Positions 32,596-45,130 are shown, counted from the stretch's first letter. The stretch: DNA of 64,000 bases from Microvelia longipes (GCA_018340805.1 JACMZG010000008.1:21747930-21811929), one strand, 5' to 3'. Program-made: numbers and translations. The notes: generated by a model from the letters alone, not told the origin.

Positions 32596-32598
<3 letters not shown>
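30611..32598. other. AT-rich intergenic stretch with a 63-bp tandem duplication
   Basis: 31321-31383 and 31384-31446 are direct copies ('ttgcctgtaactagacgaat' versus 'ttgcctgtaacaagacggat'). A 118-codon minus-strand frame at 31699-32055 translates to AT-driven hydrophobic sequence without a domain, and I do not call it a gene. Confidence 0.5.
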
Positions 32599-32599
<1 letters not shown>

Positions 32600-32643
<44 letters not shown>

Positions 32644-32661
32644 ATATAATATATATATATT
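32600..32661. repeat. (AT)n microsatellite
   Basis: AT tract with two phase breaks. Confidence 0.9.
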
Positions 32662-35151
32662 GGTACTTCACTATTCTAAAAGTTAATGCTTTACGACTTA
32701 TAACCAAAGTTTGCAGAATAACTATATTATTTAAATTCAACCAAAACTTAAATGCGTAAACTAAAAAATCTCCTCATGGAAATAAAAAAATATATTCCTT
32801 TAGCATTGTGTTGGCTTTTAAACAAAAGCCAGGAATAATGCATTTAATTTTTTGTACTAAACTCCTGAACAAATAAGGGTATGATATGACAATTAATTCT
32901 TAAGGAAAGCCGAATAATTATTGCTAGGAAGAATTGGCATTTTACTCCGAGTTAATACAAGATTTATCTCTAGACGTAAATTTAATAATGTAATCTAATT
33001 TGGTTCGTTTTGTTGTATTTGTTTTAAATATTTTTGGTTGAGTTCATTTTATGGTACTTATGGTGGCCTCTTTAAAGGTTAAAACAGCTTTGACTGTAAT
33101 ATTTTTTGTAGAAAAACTCATTTCATAGGTTGCTTTGCTATAAAAAAACTCCTCTGGTGCTCATTTTTCCTCAAGTATGTAGCTTTATCTTTTTTAAAGG
33201 TTAAATTTCGAGCGGGAAAGTACTAAAAAGGACATAAAAATGTGAATAAAAAGATAAATAAATAACTTTTAGCTTACCTTAAAATATTTTATCAAATAAA
33301 CAAATATATTAAAAGCTGGTTTACATTGGCATAGTTTAACAGTCTTTTTGGTGAAACAAAAATATATTTATGCATTTTGTTACAATTTGATAACACTTGA
33401 GAAAAACCTTTCATATTTTTTTATGATTAGGTCATTTTTATTATAAAGAAAAGGAAAAGGTTAGTCATAAAAATAACTATGGTCTGCAGTTTACGTTAAC
33501 ATACAAGAGCTTTTATTTGGTCCTAAACAAAATATGAGCTACCTTCAAAACGGGAGCAAAAGAGAATAGGAAAAACTTCATTGATTTTCAATATCTCTGA
33601 AGGTTAACTTTTGTTAAAGTTTTAAGGATACTCATATTATTTTCATTATAAACCAGTTTCTGACAATGAAAAGTCTGCTCGACCATCTGATCACTCGAGT
33701 TGCTAATTTATAAAATTTATAAATAATAATGGATTCTATATATATATATATATAATATAATATATATATAAATATATTATAATATATATATAATATATAT
33801 ATATAATTACTTTAGCAAGTCCATGAATACATAAGGCTGTTACAAGCTATTGGATATGATTTCTTACAGCTAGTATATTGACGTTAAACTGGAGATAAAA
33901 AATCATCGTTAATCACTGTTCTTCATAGTTTAAAGTAATGAGATTCCTACCAACAAATGAATTTGTTGGACTTACATCATGTTTTAGAGGCACTGAATTA
34001 AATAAAACTAGTCAGGAGCGATATGACCACTCTATAACGACCAGAAAGGTAGCAGCGTAAAATCACGGTAAAACAGTGGTAATATCTTGGAAATACTAAA
34101 GAATGAACGGCACTTAAACATTTACTGTAATGTAAGGTATTTTTTCCATGGGTTTGGGAGCTCTTAAACGAATGAAGCCGGTCAAGAGTCAATACGAGCA
34201 CTAGAAGTACTTAAATAAAAATGCCTGGGTTGAAAAAATGTAACCACGCGCAAATTTTAAAGAATAATAATACAGTGGATGAGTAATTTTTACACAGACA
34301 TATCCATAGAGAAATTTAGCTTGGTTGAAATTTCATTGTCAAAAAGTCAATGTAACAAAAATATATCTTGACCATTAGGATATTCTTTTGTTAGTTCCTA
34401 TGTTCATTGTTTTATTGAATTTTGTTCCTTAGAATGGGGTTTTATTTTTTTCTCTATTTTTCTCTATTTGAGACTAATCACCACTCAGCACAGTAGCCTT
34501 GATAATGAACATGATTTTTTAAATTACCTTTTTACCAATATTTGTTTGAGTTTTACCTATAGATAAAATAATTACTTTTTGTTTGTTTCATATCACGCTT
34601 TTTTTTGCTCGTCTGAAGCAATCAAAATATTTGAAAATAGAAAAATAATACGTATTTAATCAAATATATTAATGTTGGGGAATGAAATAAAACAGTTACT
34701 GTGGATTAGTATGCAATTTTTTTTCATAAGTAATTATTTAAACAAGAGTAAATATTTTCCAAATAATTGGTATTTTCAGGAATATTTGTTTTAATTATAG
34801 AACTTCGATTTGTTATTGCATTAGATCAAAAGTGCCCTCCTGCCTATATAATATTAAATATTTACTTTGTGATAAACTCTATTTTTAATACTTTTTCAAA
34901 ATACAAATGTTTAATTAATCTTTCTGCTCCGTCTCACCTTCTCTTCCTCTGGGCTCTCCCGATTAAATTATTTGGGTATTATATTTAAATTATAAACAGG
35001 GTAAATCCCCCCCCCCCTCCGGGGGGCTTACTTTAACATGTTTGAAAAATTTTAAAAGCTTGATAGATCAAAATTAATTTTATTCAGTTATAATCGGATA
35101 GATTGAAGTATTAGTAGTATTAGGTTATATACTATTTCACTAAACAATGGC
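32662..35151. other. Intergenic stretch with an AT tract and two short dispersed blocks
   Basis: (AT)n-like tract at 33738-33806. The dispersed 'gtcaagagtcaatacga' block is present twice (33990-34045 and 34155-34205). A C9-T-CC-G6 tract lies at about 35008-35026. No credible gene. Confidence 0.45.
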
Positions 35152-35162
35152 CAAAGTGGTAT

Positions 35163-35502
35163 AAATGGAGAAAAAAGGATCCAAAAATGGAAAAGCCCTT
35201 TTAACTTAATTTGAGGCCGCCATCATGGCTAACCCGTTGAGATGTTAAAGAAGAAGGGAAGTGAGTCTACGTTTTCTTATTAGATATTATGGTCAGTATT
35301 AGTGTATGACTATAATACCTATAGTCTGAAGTATTATGGTCAATATTAGACTCTGACAATAATACCTACATAGAAAACATAGACCCACTTCTCTTTTTCT
35401 TTAAAATCTCAACGGTTTTGCATTGGTGATGGCCTCCAGTTAGGTAGAAAGCGCTTTGCCAGAAAATTTTTGATCCAAAGAGACTTATTTTTTCGAATTA
35501 CT
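35163..35502 (+). mobile_element. Fold-back Penelope-type element with 11-bp target duplication
   Basis: 340 bp bounded by the direct repeat CAAAGTGGTAT (35152-35162 and 35503-35513). The left half (for example 'cgttgagatgttaaagaa', 'gtgagtctacgttttct') is the inverted copy of the right half ('agaaaacatagacccac', 'ttctttaaaatctcaacg'). The right half carries a hammerhead-like tail at 35423-35451: TTGGTGA-T-GGCC ... AGGT-AGAAA-GCGCTTTGCC, the same tail as 59224-59260. No protein frame. It looks like two opposed flanking repeats with nothing between. Confidence 0.75.
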
Positions 35503-35558
35503 CAAAGTGGTATCTGGTTTGACAAATTATAATATATTATGAGTTATTTATTGTTAAC

Positions 35559-35768
35559 TTACTTACTGACGAGTGTGTCTATCTTGAGTATGATCATAGC
35601 CTGATTTACTTTTTTTTCTTTCCAAGAAATATTATCGTTCCATGCATTATAATTTGCATTCCTCTCTTTAGTACCTTTCCTTACTTTTATGAATTGCGTT
35701 TTTAATCTGCCTTTAGGCCTAACACCAGTCATATTTTCTTGTTTAAATAGTCTATTAACTCTATACAT
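35559..35768 (-). pseudogene. C-terminal fragment of a non-LTR retrotransposon ORF2
   Basis: 69 codons. The run TGVRPKGRLKTQFIKVRKGT, then KERN..NAWND..SWKEK, follows the order of the GRPRKRW...D...R.....A.DR..W block found after the RT domain of many LINE proteins (RTE/CR1-like). It has no RT domain beside it and is cut off after KIDTLVSK. A decayed LINE tail is the best reading. Confidence 0.45.
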
Positions 35769-35769
35769 T

Positions 35770-37384
35770 TCTATTAATTTTTATCTATTTATGAATTCAA
35801 ACATATCTAAGTTAAAAAAAGACCAGTAGAATGTTTGATAGATTTACAATTGTTGTACAGCTTTACCTGCTTTTTGCTTGGATTTAGCTTAGAGAAACGA
35901 AGTTAACTTTTTACTTCCTTTGTTTGTAAATGTAGTTTTTCTACCACACAAGGATATTCTACCAACATAAGGAGAAGAGACTCCTATTAGGTTTAGTTTG
36001 CCGTAATTCCTCTCTCTCTCTAGCTACTAATACTTTGCGAGCGTTGCAAATATAACTCATACTTATTTTTTCTATATTTTCCATTATTATATTAGGTCTT
36101 AGTTGATAACTGCAGAGTAAAATTTCCCTCTAATAATTTCAAATAGCTATAGATTAAACATTATTGTGTTTTTTTTGTCAAGTTTATATTATTTTTTCCT
36201 TACGCGAAAAATATTTATTTTTCCAACGTAAATATGGCACTAAACGTTCATGTAAATAATTATTTTCGACATATGTAAAGACCCATTTTATGTTATTTTC
36301 ACATAGCAATTTGAGACAAAAATATTAACTTCTTAGAAAAATCAGATAGAATAGTTATTTTGTCATTATTAACTATTTGTCCCGTGAAAGATTGTTTTGT
36401 CATTTAAAGTAAAGAAAAAAATGTTACGAAATTTTTCAAGTTTTCCTTGTTATTATTGATCAATTTTTTATTGTTTGGAGAAAAGGTCTAAAAATATAAG
36501 AGGTTGGTTGTGCTCTTGTTTTTCATCAAAAAGGCTCTTGTCAGTCATAACGTTAACAAGAGGAGAAAAAGGGCACAACGAAGGCCTACTTCCTAACAAT
36601 AGAACCGTATTACGAGTTTCTGCTTTTCTTTCCTTCCAATGAATGTGGAAGTCTTGTGTTAGCTTTCTCCTTAATAGAACATAACAAAGTTTTACGACTT
36701 AACCATTATGTAATAGCAAGGCTGAGAGTATTTTTAGCTCCCTGTTTCCATAAATGTTTCCTTGCTTCTAACGTCTTATTACTAAAAGTCAAATCTAAAA
36801 GTTACTCTTACTAATCCTCCTCGGAAGCTATTTGTTGACGACATTTTCCAGAGTTTCTTGGGTTACGGCTTATAAGTTTTTTCGAAGAAGTAAGAACTTG
36901 GTATATGCGAAGTGCTCATTCTTAAAATTATTATATACTTTTTTTGCGTGTTAGTATACTTGTTTATTTATTTTGAGTGATTGTAACCTGGAAGCCAAAT
37001 AAGTCTGCTACCTACTTAGGCTTTTATTATATCTATACTTTTATACAGTCTGAAAACAATATGTAAATTTTTAATTGCATATTTTATAAAGGTCCCCTCC
37101 ATTTTAGAGTTGCTTGGTTGATATTTTTTGCATAATTATTCAGACAACATATTATGTAATATATGTAGACTTAAAACAAACGGTCCCTGGCTGTTCCACG
37201 GTTCAACTGGTTCACAGGGCTTTAAGTCCCTCGTGTATATTGCTTTGTTACTACAAGGCATTTTGCAATGTAAATAGCTGTTTTTCAACGCATGAGCCGC
37301 TTGCGGCTTCTCGCCTGGCAATTTATCATCTTTATTGGTGCAATAGAAGGCAAAATTTCTTTTTAGACGATATTTTTCTTTCTA
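35770..37384. other. Intergenic stretch, nothing recognised
   Basis: Includes a short (TC)n run at 36010. Frames at 37114-37389 (plus) and 37136-37321 (minus) overlap on opposite strands over a moderately GC-balanced patch, with no domain in either. Confidence 0.4.
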
Positions 37385-37465
37385 TTTAGCGAATTTCAAT
37401 AAGTGAAATTGCTAATGGAATAGGTGGCTTGGCGAGAATCGGACCCTCGGTTAAAAACATAGAAA
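37385..37465 (-). repeat. SINE-like fragment: 'tttagcgaattt' hairpin and box-B-like block
   Basis: Plus strand 'atttagcgaatttcaataag' ... 'aattgctaatgg' then 'cgagaatcggaccctcggt', a box-B-like block on the minus strand. The dispersed 'gagttgatacga' block follows 65-200 bp away, as at 17355/17606. Confidence 0.45.
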
Positions 37466-37529
37466 TGAGTGGAAACCCCAAAAACATTCGATACATGATT
37501 ATTTGAGTTGGGTAGCGTTTTCGATGGAT

Positions 37530-37672
37530 TTTAAGGCTCTGAGTCAAGTAAAACCGTAAATTATGGTCGGTAAAATACAAACTTCGAGTAGGATGTCGTT
37601 TTTAATGTTTCTTGGGACTCTGAGTTGAATAAAAATGGTCCAGAGTTGATACGATAAACTTATTATGGTCAA
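37530..37672. repeat. Two direct copies of the dispersed 'ctgagttgaataaaaa' block
   Basis: 'ggctctgagtcaagtaaaac ... ttatggtc' (37534-37568) and 'ggactctgagttgaataaaa ... ttatggtc' (37615-37671). Each is followed by 'ggtc', spaced about 82 bp apart. Confidence 0.45.
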
Positions 37673-37714
37673 TTATTTTTTGTCGCTGTATAAACATTAT
37701 ATAATTTTATAACC

Positions 37715-38082
37715 ACCAAATAATTCTGGCAAGGAGGTTCGCATCCCGTGTGATTATTTTAAAACGCGTACTATCGTGCTTAGCAATCTATTTCTTGCTT
37801 AAGTTACCGGTAATTGATTTACATCTTGAGCAGTACTACTCGATATTCAATATTTTAGTACTTCTAAGAAAATGCGCTAACATATTTTAAAGATAAGTAT
37901 TAACTGAGCTTATTATTGTATAAATAATGGGATGAATATTCGTATTTTTAAACAAAATTGAGTAAGGAGTAGTAATGCTACTGCTCAAGTTGTAAATAAA
38001 GAACAGGAAAACAAGAAATGGATCGTTTAGCATGGAAGTACGCATTTCAGTGGAAATTCGCCCGGCTTGCTGGATTATTTTG
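37715..38082. mobile_element. MITE with about 130-bp terminal inverted repeats
   Basis: The left arm 37715-37845 (accaaataattctggcaagg ... ttcttgcttaagttaccgg ... gagcagtactactc) pairs with the right arm about 37968-38082 (gagtagtaatgctactgctc ... acaagaaatgg ... attcgcccggcttgctggat). The centre, about 120 bp, is non-coding. Two further full elements lie at 42190 and 45825. Superfamily not assigned; no clear target duplication. Confidence 0.7.
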
Positions 38083-40276
38083 TTTTGTAAATACACCATG
38101 ATTTGTTTACTAACCACAAACGGAAGTATAAAGTACTTGTATAGAACCTGTTTAAGATGAAGTACTTTTTGGAGAACCCTTCATAAGACCGTATTTCTTC
38201 TTAGCTTAGACAAACTTCCTAGTACATTATTTTTTGCTGTATAATAAGAAAAATCTTTCATTGAATTACGAGTATATACTTGTAAATGACCATTATCAAG
38301 TTGCATTGCTTTTACTTTCGGACTAAAACTTTATTGCATTTCTAGTTTGATCAGTTCTGTAATAAACTTATTAAACTCGTTCGTCCAAGTACACTGATTT
38401 GAAACTTTAAAAGCAAATTTTAGATTTTATAGATAGTTTGAAATTTTAAGCTCCTATTTACCCTACCTGTTTTAGTCTCCTAATTAAGTATTTAGGATTT
38501 TCTCAAAGAGGAAATTTGAATTTATGGTTATTTTTCTAAATTAAATTTGAATATTATATGAATTTGATTTTCTAAACCTGACTGTTTTACTACTTAGTCT
38601 TAACTCATAAATTATACGTTTAATACAACGGTATTAATATCTTAAACTAAGCAAGTATTTTTCCAATTATCAGTTATCTTAGAATATCCGACTTATAAGA
38701 AAACATGTACTACAAGAACAAAGGCCAATAAAGCTCTGTTAAAATCTAAACGTTTTGAAAACTTTAAACCGAGTATTACTAAACCGGTATAGTCCAGGTA
38801 TTAATTTATAGAATGAAGTGCTAATTCCTACAGGTATAATAAAAATAATACGTTTCCTGGTGCGTTAAACTTCTGTAACTATAATACAATTTTATTGCAA
38901 AGTTATCAATTTATTCCTATAAATTCATATGTGAATTAGCATAATACTATTTCACTTAATAATACTTTTTCACTACTTACGATGCTTATAATATTGAGTA
39001 TAGAACTAAAATATAAAAATACGATATCAGATAAAAGATACGATAAAAGATCCGATATCTACACTTCTTAGCCCAAGGGACACGATGATTCTGTCATAGA
39101 ATATGTAACTATTTCTGTTTCTCTTCTATGTCCTTCGGTACTTAATGTCTGCTACATATTTTCTATTGTTTTATTTTATTTGTATTTTTTTTAAAATTTT
39201 TGATTGAATAATGCAACAACAATTTTCGCTACAAGTATTAGAGTTGATTCAGTTTTTGTGACTTGGTAAGGCATGTTAGAGAACCAATCCGGTAATTGCA
39301 CTCAGGCGGAAGAGGTATCATATACTTAGTGTATGTCTTGAAGATACTACCGATGGTTATAGATAAAATATGGAGATAAATAGAGATAAACGAACTTTGA
39401 ATGATAGCTATTGATAGTAATTGGAATTAAGGTACTATGGAGAAAATTGATTAATTAAGATAATATAAGATAATGCTGACTTAAGATTATAAATTTATAA
39501 AGATAGCTAGTCTCGAGGCTACTGCCTCCTCAGGCGTCGTATAGGATTATCAGGAAGGGTGTTTAAGGAAAGGGCTTATTCTAGAGAGTTAGGGTGTTCG
39601 TGGGTTTCGTGGTAGCGTTTACAGCGGGAAATGGAAAGATCTCGGACAAAAAGAACGTTATGGTCGCTGTGGAGTCTGATCCGTAAAAAAGAGCATTCGA
39701 GGTGGTTTAAGGAGCATTCAATAGTAGATTTTGGAGACGATTGCAGTTTGAAGGCTTGGTGCTATACTTTACTTTATTTTTATTTATTAAATTATAAAAG
39801 AAATATTTTCTTATGGTGTTTATTGCAATAAACACCATGATAAGTATGGAGATACAAAACAACTTAAAACTTAACTCGACTCAAGGGTGTGTCCTGCTAC
39901 TAAAAGAAAAACAACTAGAAACAAAATAAAACACATTTATATTCGAATATGCTTGGTATTTGTTTTCTAAATTGACCGTAGATTATCAAGCTCGTTATCT
40001 CATCTTATTTTTACTTGATTGTGTATACTATTTGAACTTGTTTTTTCATGGACCACAATTGTTATTAAGCAAACAATTAATTTAGGCACAAACTAATTGA
40101 ACTTGTACAAATGGGCACAAGTTTTGTAAAAAATGCATTAAATTTAGTGTTTTCATTCAGCCTGTCGAAGTTGTAGTTCTAAAGGGTTAAACTCTTATAC
40201 GTGCAACGGTTGGACAGACCACAGTTCCTAAAAATCAATAAAACATAATAAACATTCTAAAACTTGAATTTTTAAA
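38083..40276. other. Intergenic stretch with one perfect palindrome
   Basis: 39813-39838 is a perfect 26-bp palindrome (atggtgtttattg / caataaacaccat). 39020-39060 has repeated 'gataaaaga' between two GATATC sites. No credible gene; a frame at 39631-39831 starts Lys/Arg/Ser-rich with no domain. Confidence 0.45.
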
Positions 40277-40591
40277 ATGAACCAAATGCTCTCATGCAAT
40301 TTTTGTAGCAATGATTTGAAATCTGTTAGAGTAGAACTAAATGATGGAGATAATCAGATCCATGTTATACTAGCATCAACTTACTTTCCGTATGACTCCC
40401 CTAACCCACATCCTTCTAATGAATTGAGGGTACTGAAATTAATTGGTTGTGATGCTAATGCTCATCATGCAGCTACATGGGGAAATACTGATACCATAAA
40501 TACTTTAGGAAATAAAGAAGGCAAGAAGTTCTTATCATATATGATCAACAGGTGTGCCAATTGTCACAATTGGCACACCTGTAATAGATAG
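40277..40591 (+). pseudogene. APE-type endonuclease fragment of a non-LTR retrotransposon
   Basis: 104 codons. Residues 51-72 (VLKLIGCDANAHHAATWGNT) with N-T-L-G-N-K-E-G-K-K-F-L-S-Y after them match the GDxNAHH..WGs.d.n.rG..L..fl block of the LINE apurinic-like endonuclease, including the catalytic D-x-N. Residues 20-40 (VELNDGDNQIHVILASTYFP) match the strand just before it. The N-terminal third and the C-terminal SDH motif are missing, and the end of the frame is a palindrome (40548-40582). Host background is excluded by the domain match; the clade (Jockey/R1-like or similar) is uncertain. Confidence 0.7.
40548..40582. repeat. Perfect 35-base palindrome (17-bp arms, one central base)
   Basis: acaggtgtgccaattgt / c / acaattggcacacctgt. 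It falls exactly where the endonuclease fragment stops matching its family, so it probably formed by inverted duplication at a break. Confidence 0.85.
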
Positions 40592-40664
40592 AATTTTAAC
40601 AAAATTTCTTCTTACCCAGTCACTGACCCTCTTACATACTTTTGAGATGTGAGGCTAGTATTGA

Positions 40665-40850
40665 AATAATTTTAGTAGCAGCAGTCTTACCAAGTTTGAC
40701 TCTATCAATGAATCATTGGTTAAGAAGATCCTGGACGGTGTCTGGCGGAAAGGATTATTTTTACATGAACTAATTGAGGGAACTGTACTGCAGGATAGAA
40801 CTCTGGTCGCGTTGCAAATGGGATCTATCCTCGACCGCGACTGCACTTAA
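40665..40850 (+). CDS. Unrecognised open frame with protein-like composition
   Basis: A stop-free frame of 61 codons with well-mixed content (KFDSINESLVKKILDGVWRK ... GTVLQDRTLVALQMGSILDR) ending in TAA at 40848. No ATG near its start; 'tttagtagcagcag' could be a splice acceptor. It lies just after the LINE endonuclease fragment but does not look like LINE sequence to me. It may be an exon or captured host sequence. A shadow frame runs on the other strand. Confidence 0.25.
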   Translation, partial: NNFSSSSLTKFDSINESLVKKILDGVWRKGLFLHELIEGTVLQDRTLVALQMGSILDRDCT

Positions 40851-41074
40851 TTATAATTATGGCCTGTTAGGTGTGTCCAGTGTCTTTACAGTCTTTTTAA
40901 CGAGTAAATGTACAAAGTGATTCGAGATTTTAAGCTCGATATTGAAAATCGGAAGACATAGAGTTATTCCGTTTAATTGTTGAGTATTTGTTTAAAATTT
41001 TTAATACAGGAACAAAGCAATTTGGGGAATTTAACAGAGGTACATGCGTGAAACAAAATATGATAAATTATCAA

Positions 41075-41125
41075 AATCCTCCGGCGTCAAGCAAGGTTGC
41101 GTCCATGTCAGACCATTAACCTAGG
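41075..41125 (+). pseudogene. Reverse-transcriptase motif remnant of a LINE
   Basis: The frame reads SKSSGVKQGCVHVRPL, close to the motif SGVKQGCVLSP.LF of LINE reverse transcriptases. It lies 0.5 kb after the endonuclease fragment in the same orientation, so both may come from one decayed element. Only this motif is visible. Confidence 0.4.
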
Positions 41126-41246
41126 GCTAATAGTCCAACCAGTTGTATACCAATATTGTCTTTGTTGCATACATTCTAGATTTGTGAATTATGGGAAATC
41201 GTTGGTTACTCATAAGAAGAAATATATACTCATAAGGTGTTATAAT

Positions 41247-41261
41247 ATAATATATATATAT

Positions 41262-41306
<45 letters not shown>
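41247..41306. repeat. (AT)n microsatellite
   Basis: AT tract with two phase breaks. Confidence 0.9.
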
Positions 41307-41309
<3 letters not shown>

Positions 41310-42189
41310 TAGTCTGCATTTTTACGTCATGCCAGGTCTCCATGTGTGTGGGTGTCATTCTAGCGAGAAAAGGGGTTAATTCTTAAAAGAATCGATCTTA
41401 CATTTGGCACTATATTGCTATAAACCTGTAATGACATGTACAATTTAAAAAAATACTAATTTTTAACTTTATTTTATTCCAGGTGTGTATGCTGTATTTA
41501 CTTGAAATATTTACTTTGGTATGTACGCTAATTTTTTCCTTTAAATTAGTAAAATATATGCTTTTTACCATTATAAGATTTGATGAAGCCCTCATTTTAT
41601 AAGAAAAGCTTGCATTAATTTCTTAAGGTAAAGACAAATATTGAGAACATTTCTAAAGTAACACTTGTAATTAATTTAAATATTTTAGCATTTCCACTCA
41701 TAAAATAGAGCTCTTTTGCTAAAAACGGGGTAAAATGTTTTTATAACAATATAAAAAAATTGGCTTGCGCTATCAACTACTTTAAAGGTTAAAGTAATGC
41801 TTTGACTCTTGCCGATTTGAATAAGTACTATTTTCTTCCTAAACTTCATTCAACTTCACACCTATTTAACAATGCAAAGATTGATAGTGGCTAGTGATAT
41901 GAAAACTTTAAGATTAATTGATGTTACTTATAGTTCCTACTTCTGCTTTGGACCGCATACACTGCAATCTCTAATATTTAAGTCTCTCTGTTAAAATTTG
42001 AGTTTACATCATTGGAAAAAATAATACACGATAATAACCATGCTGTGTGTGGTAAACAAGATGTCAAACAATAAATGAAAAATTAAAGAACGAAATGCAA
42101 GTAATAATTAATGTTAAATTAAAAGGTGGCTGAAGAAACTTAAATGAAGAACAAACGCATTTATTAATTTAAATGAAATGTATTTAAAT
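41310..42189. other. Intergenic stretch, nothing recognised
   Basis: AT-rich sequence with no credible frame or repeat. Confidence 0.5.
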
Positions 42190-42593
42190 ATAATTTAGCG
42201 CGTAGGTCCGCATGTCGGGCTAATTTTCTTTGCAATTCGCACTTGTGTGCCTAATAATCCATTTTTGCTTAAGTTTCTGGTTATGCTCTATAACTTGAAC
42301 TGTTGTATTACTACTAGTCACTCCATTTTTTCTTTCAAAGGAAATTCACATTTTGTTGTTTTACAAAACTATGTACACCATGTTTTGCAATAAAACTCAG
42401 TTAATTATTGGTTATTGCTGTTAAATTAAAGTGCACTTCCTACAAAAAAATCTCGAAAAATATTGAGCGAGTAGTAATGCTCAAGTTATAAAGCATCTAC
42501 CGGAATCGTAAGCAAAAAATGTTTGTTATACACGGAAGAACGCATTTCAGTGGAAATTTGCTTGGAATGCGGATCTCCGCACCAGAATTATTT
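42190..42593. mobile_element. MITE with about 130-bp terminal inverted repeats
   Basis: Left arm from about 42196 (gcgcgtaggtccgcatgtcg ... ttgcttaagtttctgg ... actactagtcact), right arm to 42593 (gagtagtaatgctcaagtta ... atttcagtggaaatttgctt ... gcaccagaattattt). Same family as 37715 and 45825; the non-coding centre is about 140 bp. Confidence 0.65.
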
Positions 42594-43441
42594 GGTTGCT
42601 TATAGAGTATTCGTAACGTTCTTTAACCTAAACAAATAATTTAAAATAGATCTACCTGACTTGAAATTAAACCTCTAACCTCTAGAATACACGTTTGTAC
42701 AACACTTTTTTTGCTGTCCCACCACGGCTGTGTTTCCATTGTTTCTACTTTATTCATTTAAGGATTACCTAATGTCGTATCTACTAATAGCAAATGAAAC
42801 ATGGCTAGGTTAAAGTTATAAAATCAAATAAAAATATATATTGTAAGATGACATGTAACAGTCAAATAGAATAAATAAATACATCACCCCATTTCTAAGA
42901 TGCTCCCAGCTAGCTCTTAGCTCGTCCACATGCTTACAACTTCTTTTCCATTCTTTGTCTTTTATAAATTATAAAACTGAACTAAATAATAAATTGAATG
43001 GAAAAAGACTAACTTAAAATCAACGACAAATAGCTCCTGTTTCAAAGTTTCCTTCAATGCATGCATTTTTTGCAGAACTTATACGACAAATAAAGATCTG
43101 TGTATAATTTATGTTTTTTTTTAAATTCTGTAAATTATAAATTGTATGTGATTTCTGTATTTATTATTTAAACAAAATATTATAAATAAATTTACTTCCC
43201 ACCTAATATGGTAAATCACCAGTCTATCGAATGATAGTTTTTTCCTCATACGACTCTCATCTCTTGTTGGTACCTAAACTATCTCCCCTTTTTCAAGAAG
43301 TCTTACTTTAGACTTTTGATCGTGACAGATCTTTTGTCTTACTAGCTCTTTGTCGATATATGTCAAGAATCCTTGGTTTTATAAGATCTAATATAGTTGT
43401 TAATCTGCGTCTAATCATTTATTCAGCTGGCGATCTGGTTG

Positions 43442-43443
43442 TA

Positions 43444-43512
<69 letters not shown>
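43442..43512. repeat. (AT)n microsatellite
   Basis: AT tract preceded by gtatatatgt. Confidence 0.9.
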
Positions 43513-43515
<3 letters not shown>

Positions 43516-43594
43516 CCTAGGAATTTCTAAAAAATTGTACTTTTATTTTTAAACATCAAAGAAGTAACGTGGTGTACCATTGATTAAGCAATAA

Positions 43595-43602
43595 ATATAT
43601 AT

Positions 43603-43651
<49 letters not shown>

Positions 43652-43682
43652 ATATATATAATATATATATATATATATTAAT
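43595..43682. repeat. (AT)n microsatellite
   Basis: Second AT tract within 160 bp, with phase breaks. Confidence 0.9.
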
Positions 43683-43689
43683 TTATTAG

Positions 43690-44444
43690 TATAACAAACA
43701 ATGTATGAAAAGCCGACAAGGATTTATGACAGTCCTAGAGGGTTCAATGAGGTTTTATACTGAACCCTCAAAACTAAAGTCACTTAAGATCTTTAAAAAT
43801 CTAAAGTGTTTAGATAGGGTATGTCCGTTCGTAATTCATCCCTATGATGAAAGTGGCACCATTAGAGTTTAACCCTCACATGTTCACATGAGAGGATCAT
43901 TCTGGGAGTTCAAACATAAGCACTTATCTTGGAAATCTTCTAATTTATTTTCCAAGTACAAACATTAGTTTCTCTTAATTTACAAATTTCGATCGATTTA
44001 ATTTACTGAAGGGCTAAAACTGCAGGATTAAAAGGGACCTCCAGACAAGCTTTGTGGTTAGAATATAAAGTCCTGCAGAACCCTAATTAATTTTACATTC
44101 ACTAATAAAACTTAAGTACGAGCTTCAGCCTTACTTTAATTTCTTGTTCTAGGAGGACCCATGTTAATCAAGTATTTATGTACGAATAAAACAATTTGTA
44201 TTATAAAACCAACCGATTCGCAGAAATTCTAATTAAAATAATTTTAAGATTAAATGGTAAGACATGATGGCACTTGTTTAAATTGGTTACTCCTAGATGA
44301 GGTGCTATTCAGTTTGTAAAACCCTGTTAACTCATATAAATCAAGAGAGGTAATTGGCATAGGTGGATTATTCATTGAGTTATTTATACTAGATCTTGTT
44401 AGTAAAAATCGGTGTATGAGTGTCCTAACCTCAGAGCATTTTTT
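43690..44444. other. Intergenic stretch, nothing recognised
   Basis: More balanced base use than average; a small stem 'gagggttca ... tgaaccctc' at 43738-43769. No open frame above 60 codons. Confidence 0.4.
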
Positions 44445-44795
44445 TTCCTCACCACATCGTAATTATTACCCTCTTTATGTCTGTAAATTTTCAGACTTCG
44501 CTTCGCTCGTCGTTAAACTAATACATAAGACCATATTTATAATAACTATTGTTTTATTCCAGCGGCCACCCATGCAGACACTGACCTCGATCAACAACAA
44601 GTGTTTGGTTGGATTGATACACTTGAAACTAAATTTATATATTTTACCTCCAGAAAGATGAAAAGGTGCAACCACTGAGGAGGTCTTAAAAACACCAAAA
44701 CTGATAATTTAGGTAAAATGTCGGTTCTGGTTTTTAACGCGAACACAATACTTTTTCTTTATACCCGCGGTATAAATGAAGGAAAGTAAAAATAG
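44445..44795 (-). mobile_element. 5S-hp repeat, internally deleted
   Basis: Minus-strand copy with hairpin end at about 44450-44515 ('cttcgcttcgctcgtcg'), 5S-like segment 44558-44605 (ccagcggccacccatgcaga ... ctcgatcaacaac) and the 5' body and hairpin ending 'ggtataaatgaaggaaag'. Most of the body is missing. Confidence 0.65.
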
Positions 44796-45130
44796 GGTCA
44801 TAGATATTCAATATGTAGTATTGTATTACATTAAGTATGTGTGTGTTTGTCCTTATCATAGCTACCGGTATATTTATGCTTGAGCCATGTTATTAAAACA
44901 ACCTACGTCTATCCAGAGGATGACTTGGTTAATGTGTATAATGCTGTGTATGCTTAACATAATTATACATAACTGCATTGTGAATTAGTTTAATAAAGAG
45001 ACATGTTATTGGTTATACTGTATATATACTTTTATTTTAATATTTGAGTGCAGATACATTAAATTATTAGATCAAATCTTAAACTGTCGCATTTTTTGCA
45101 TATTGTTGAGATGGAAATATTCATTTTCAT

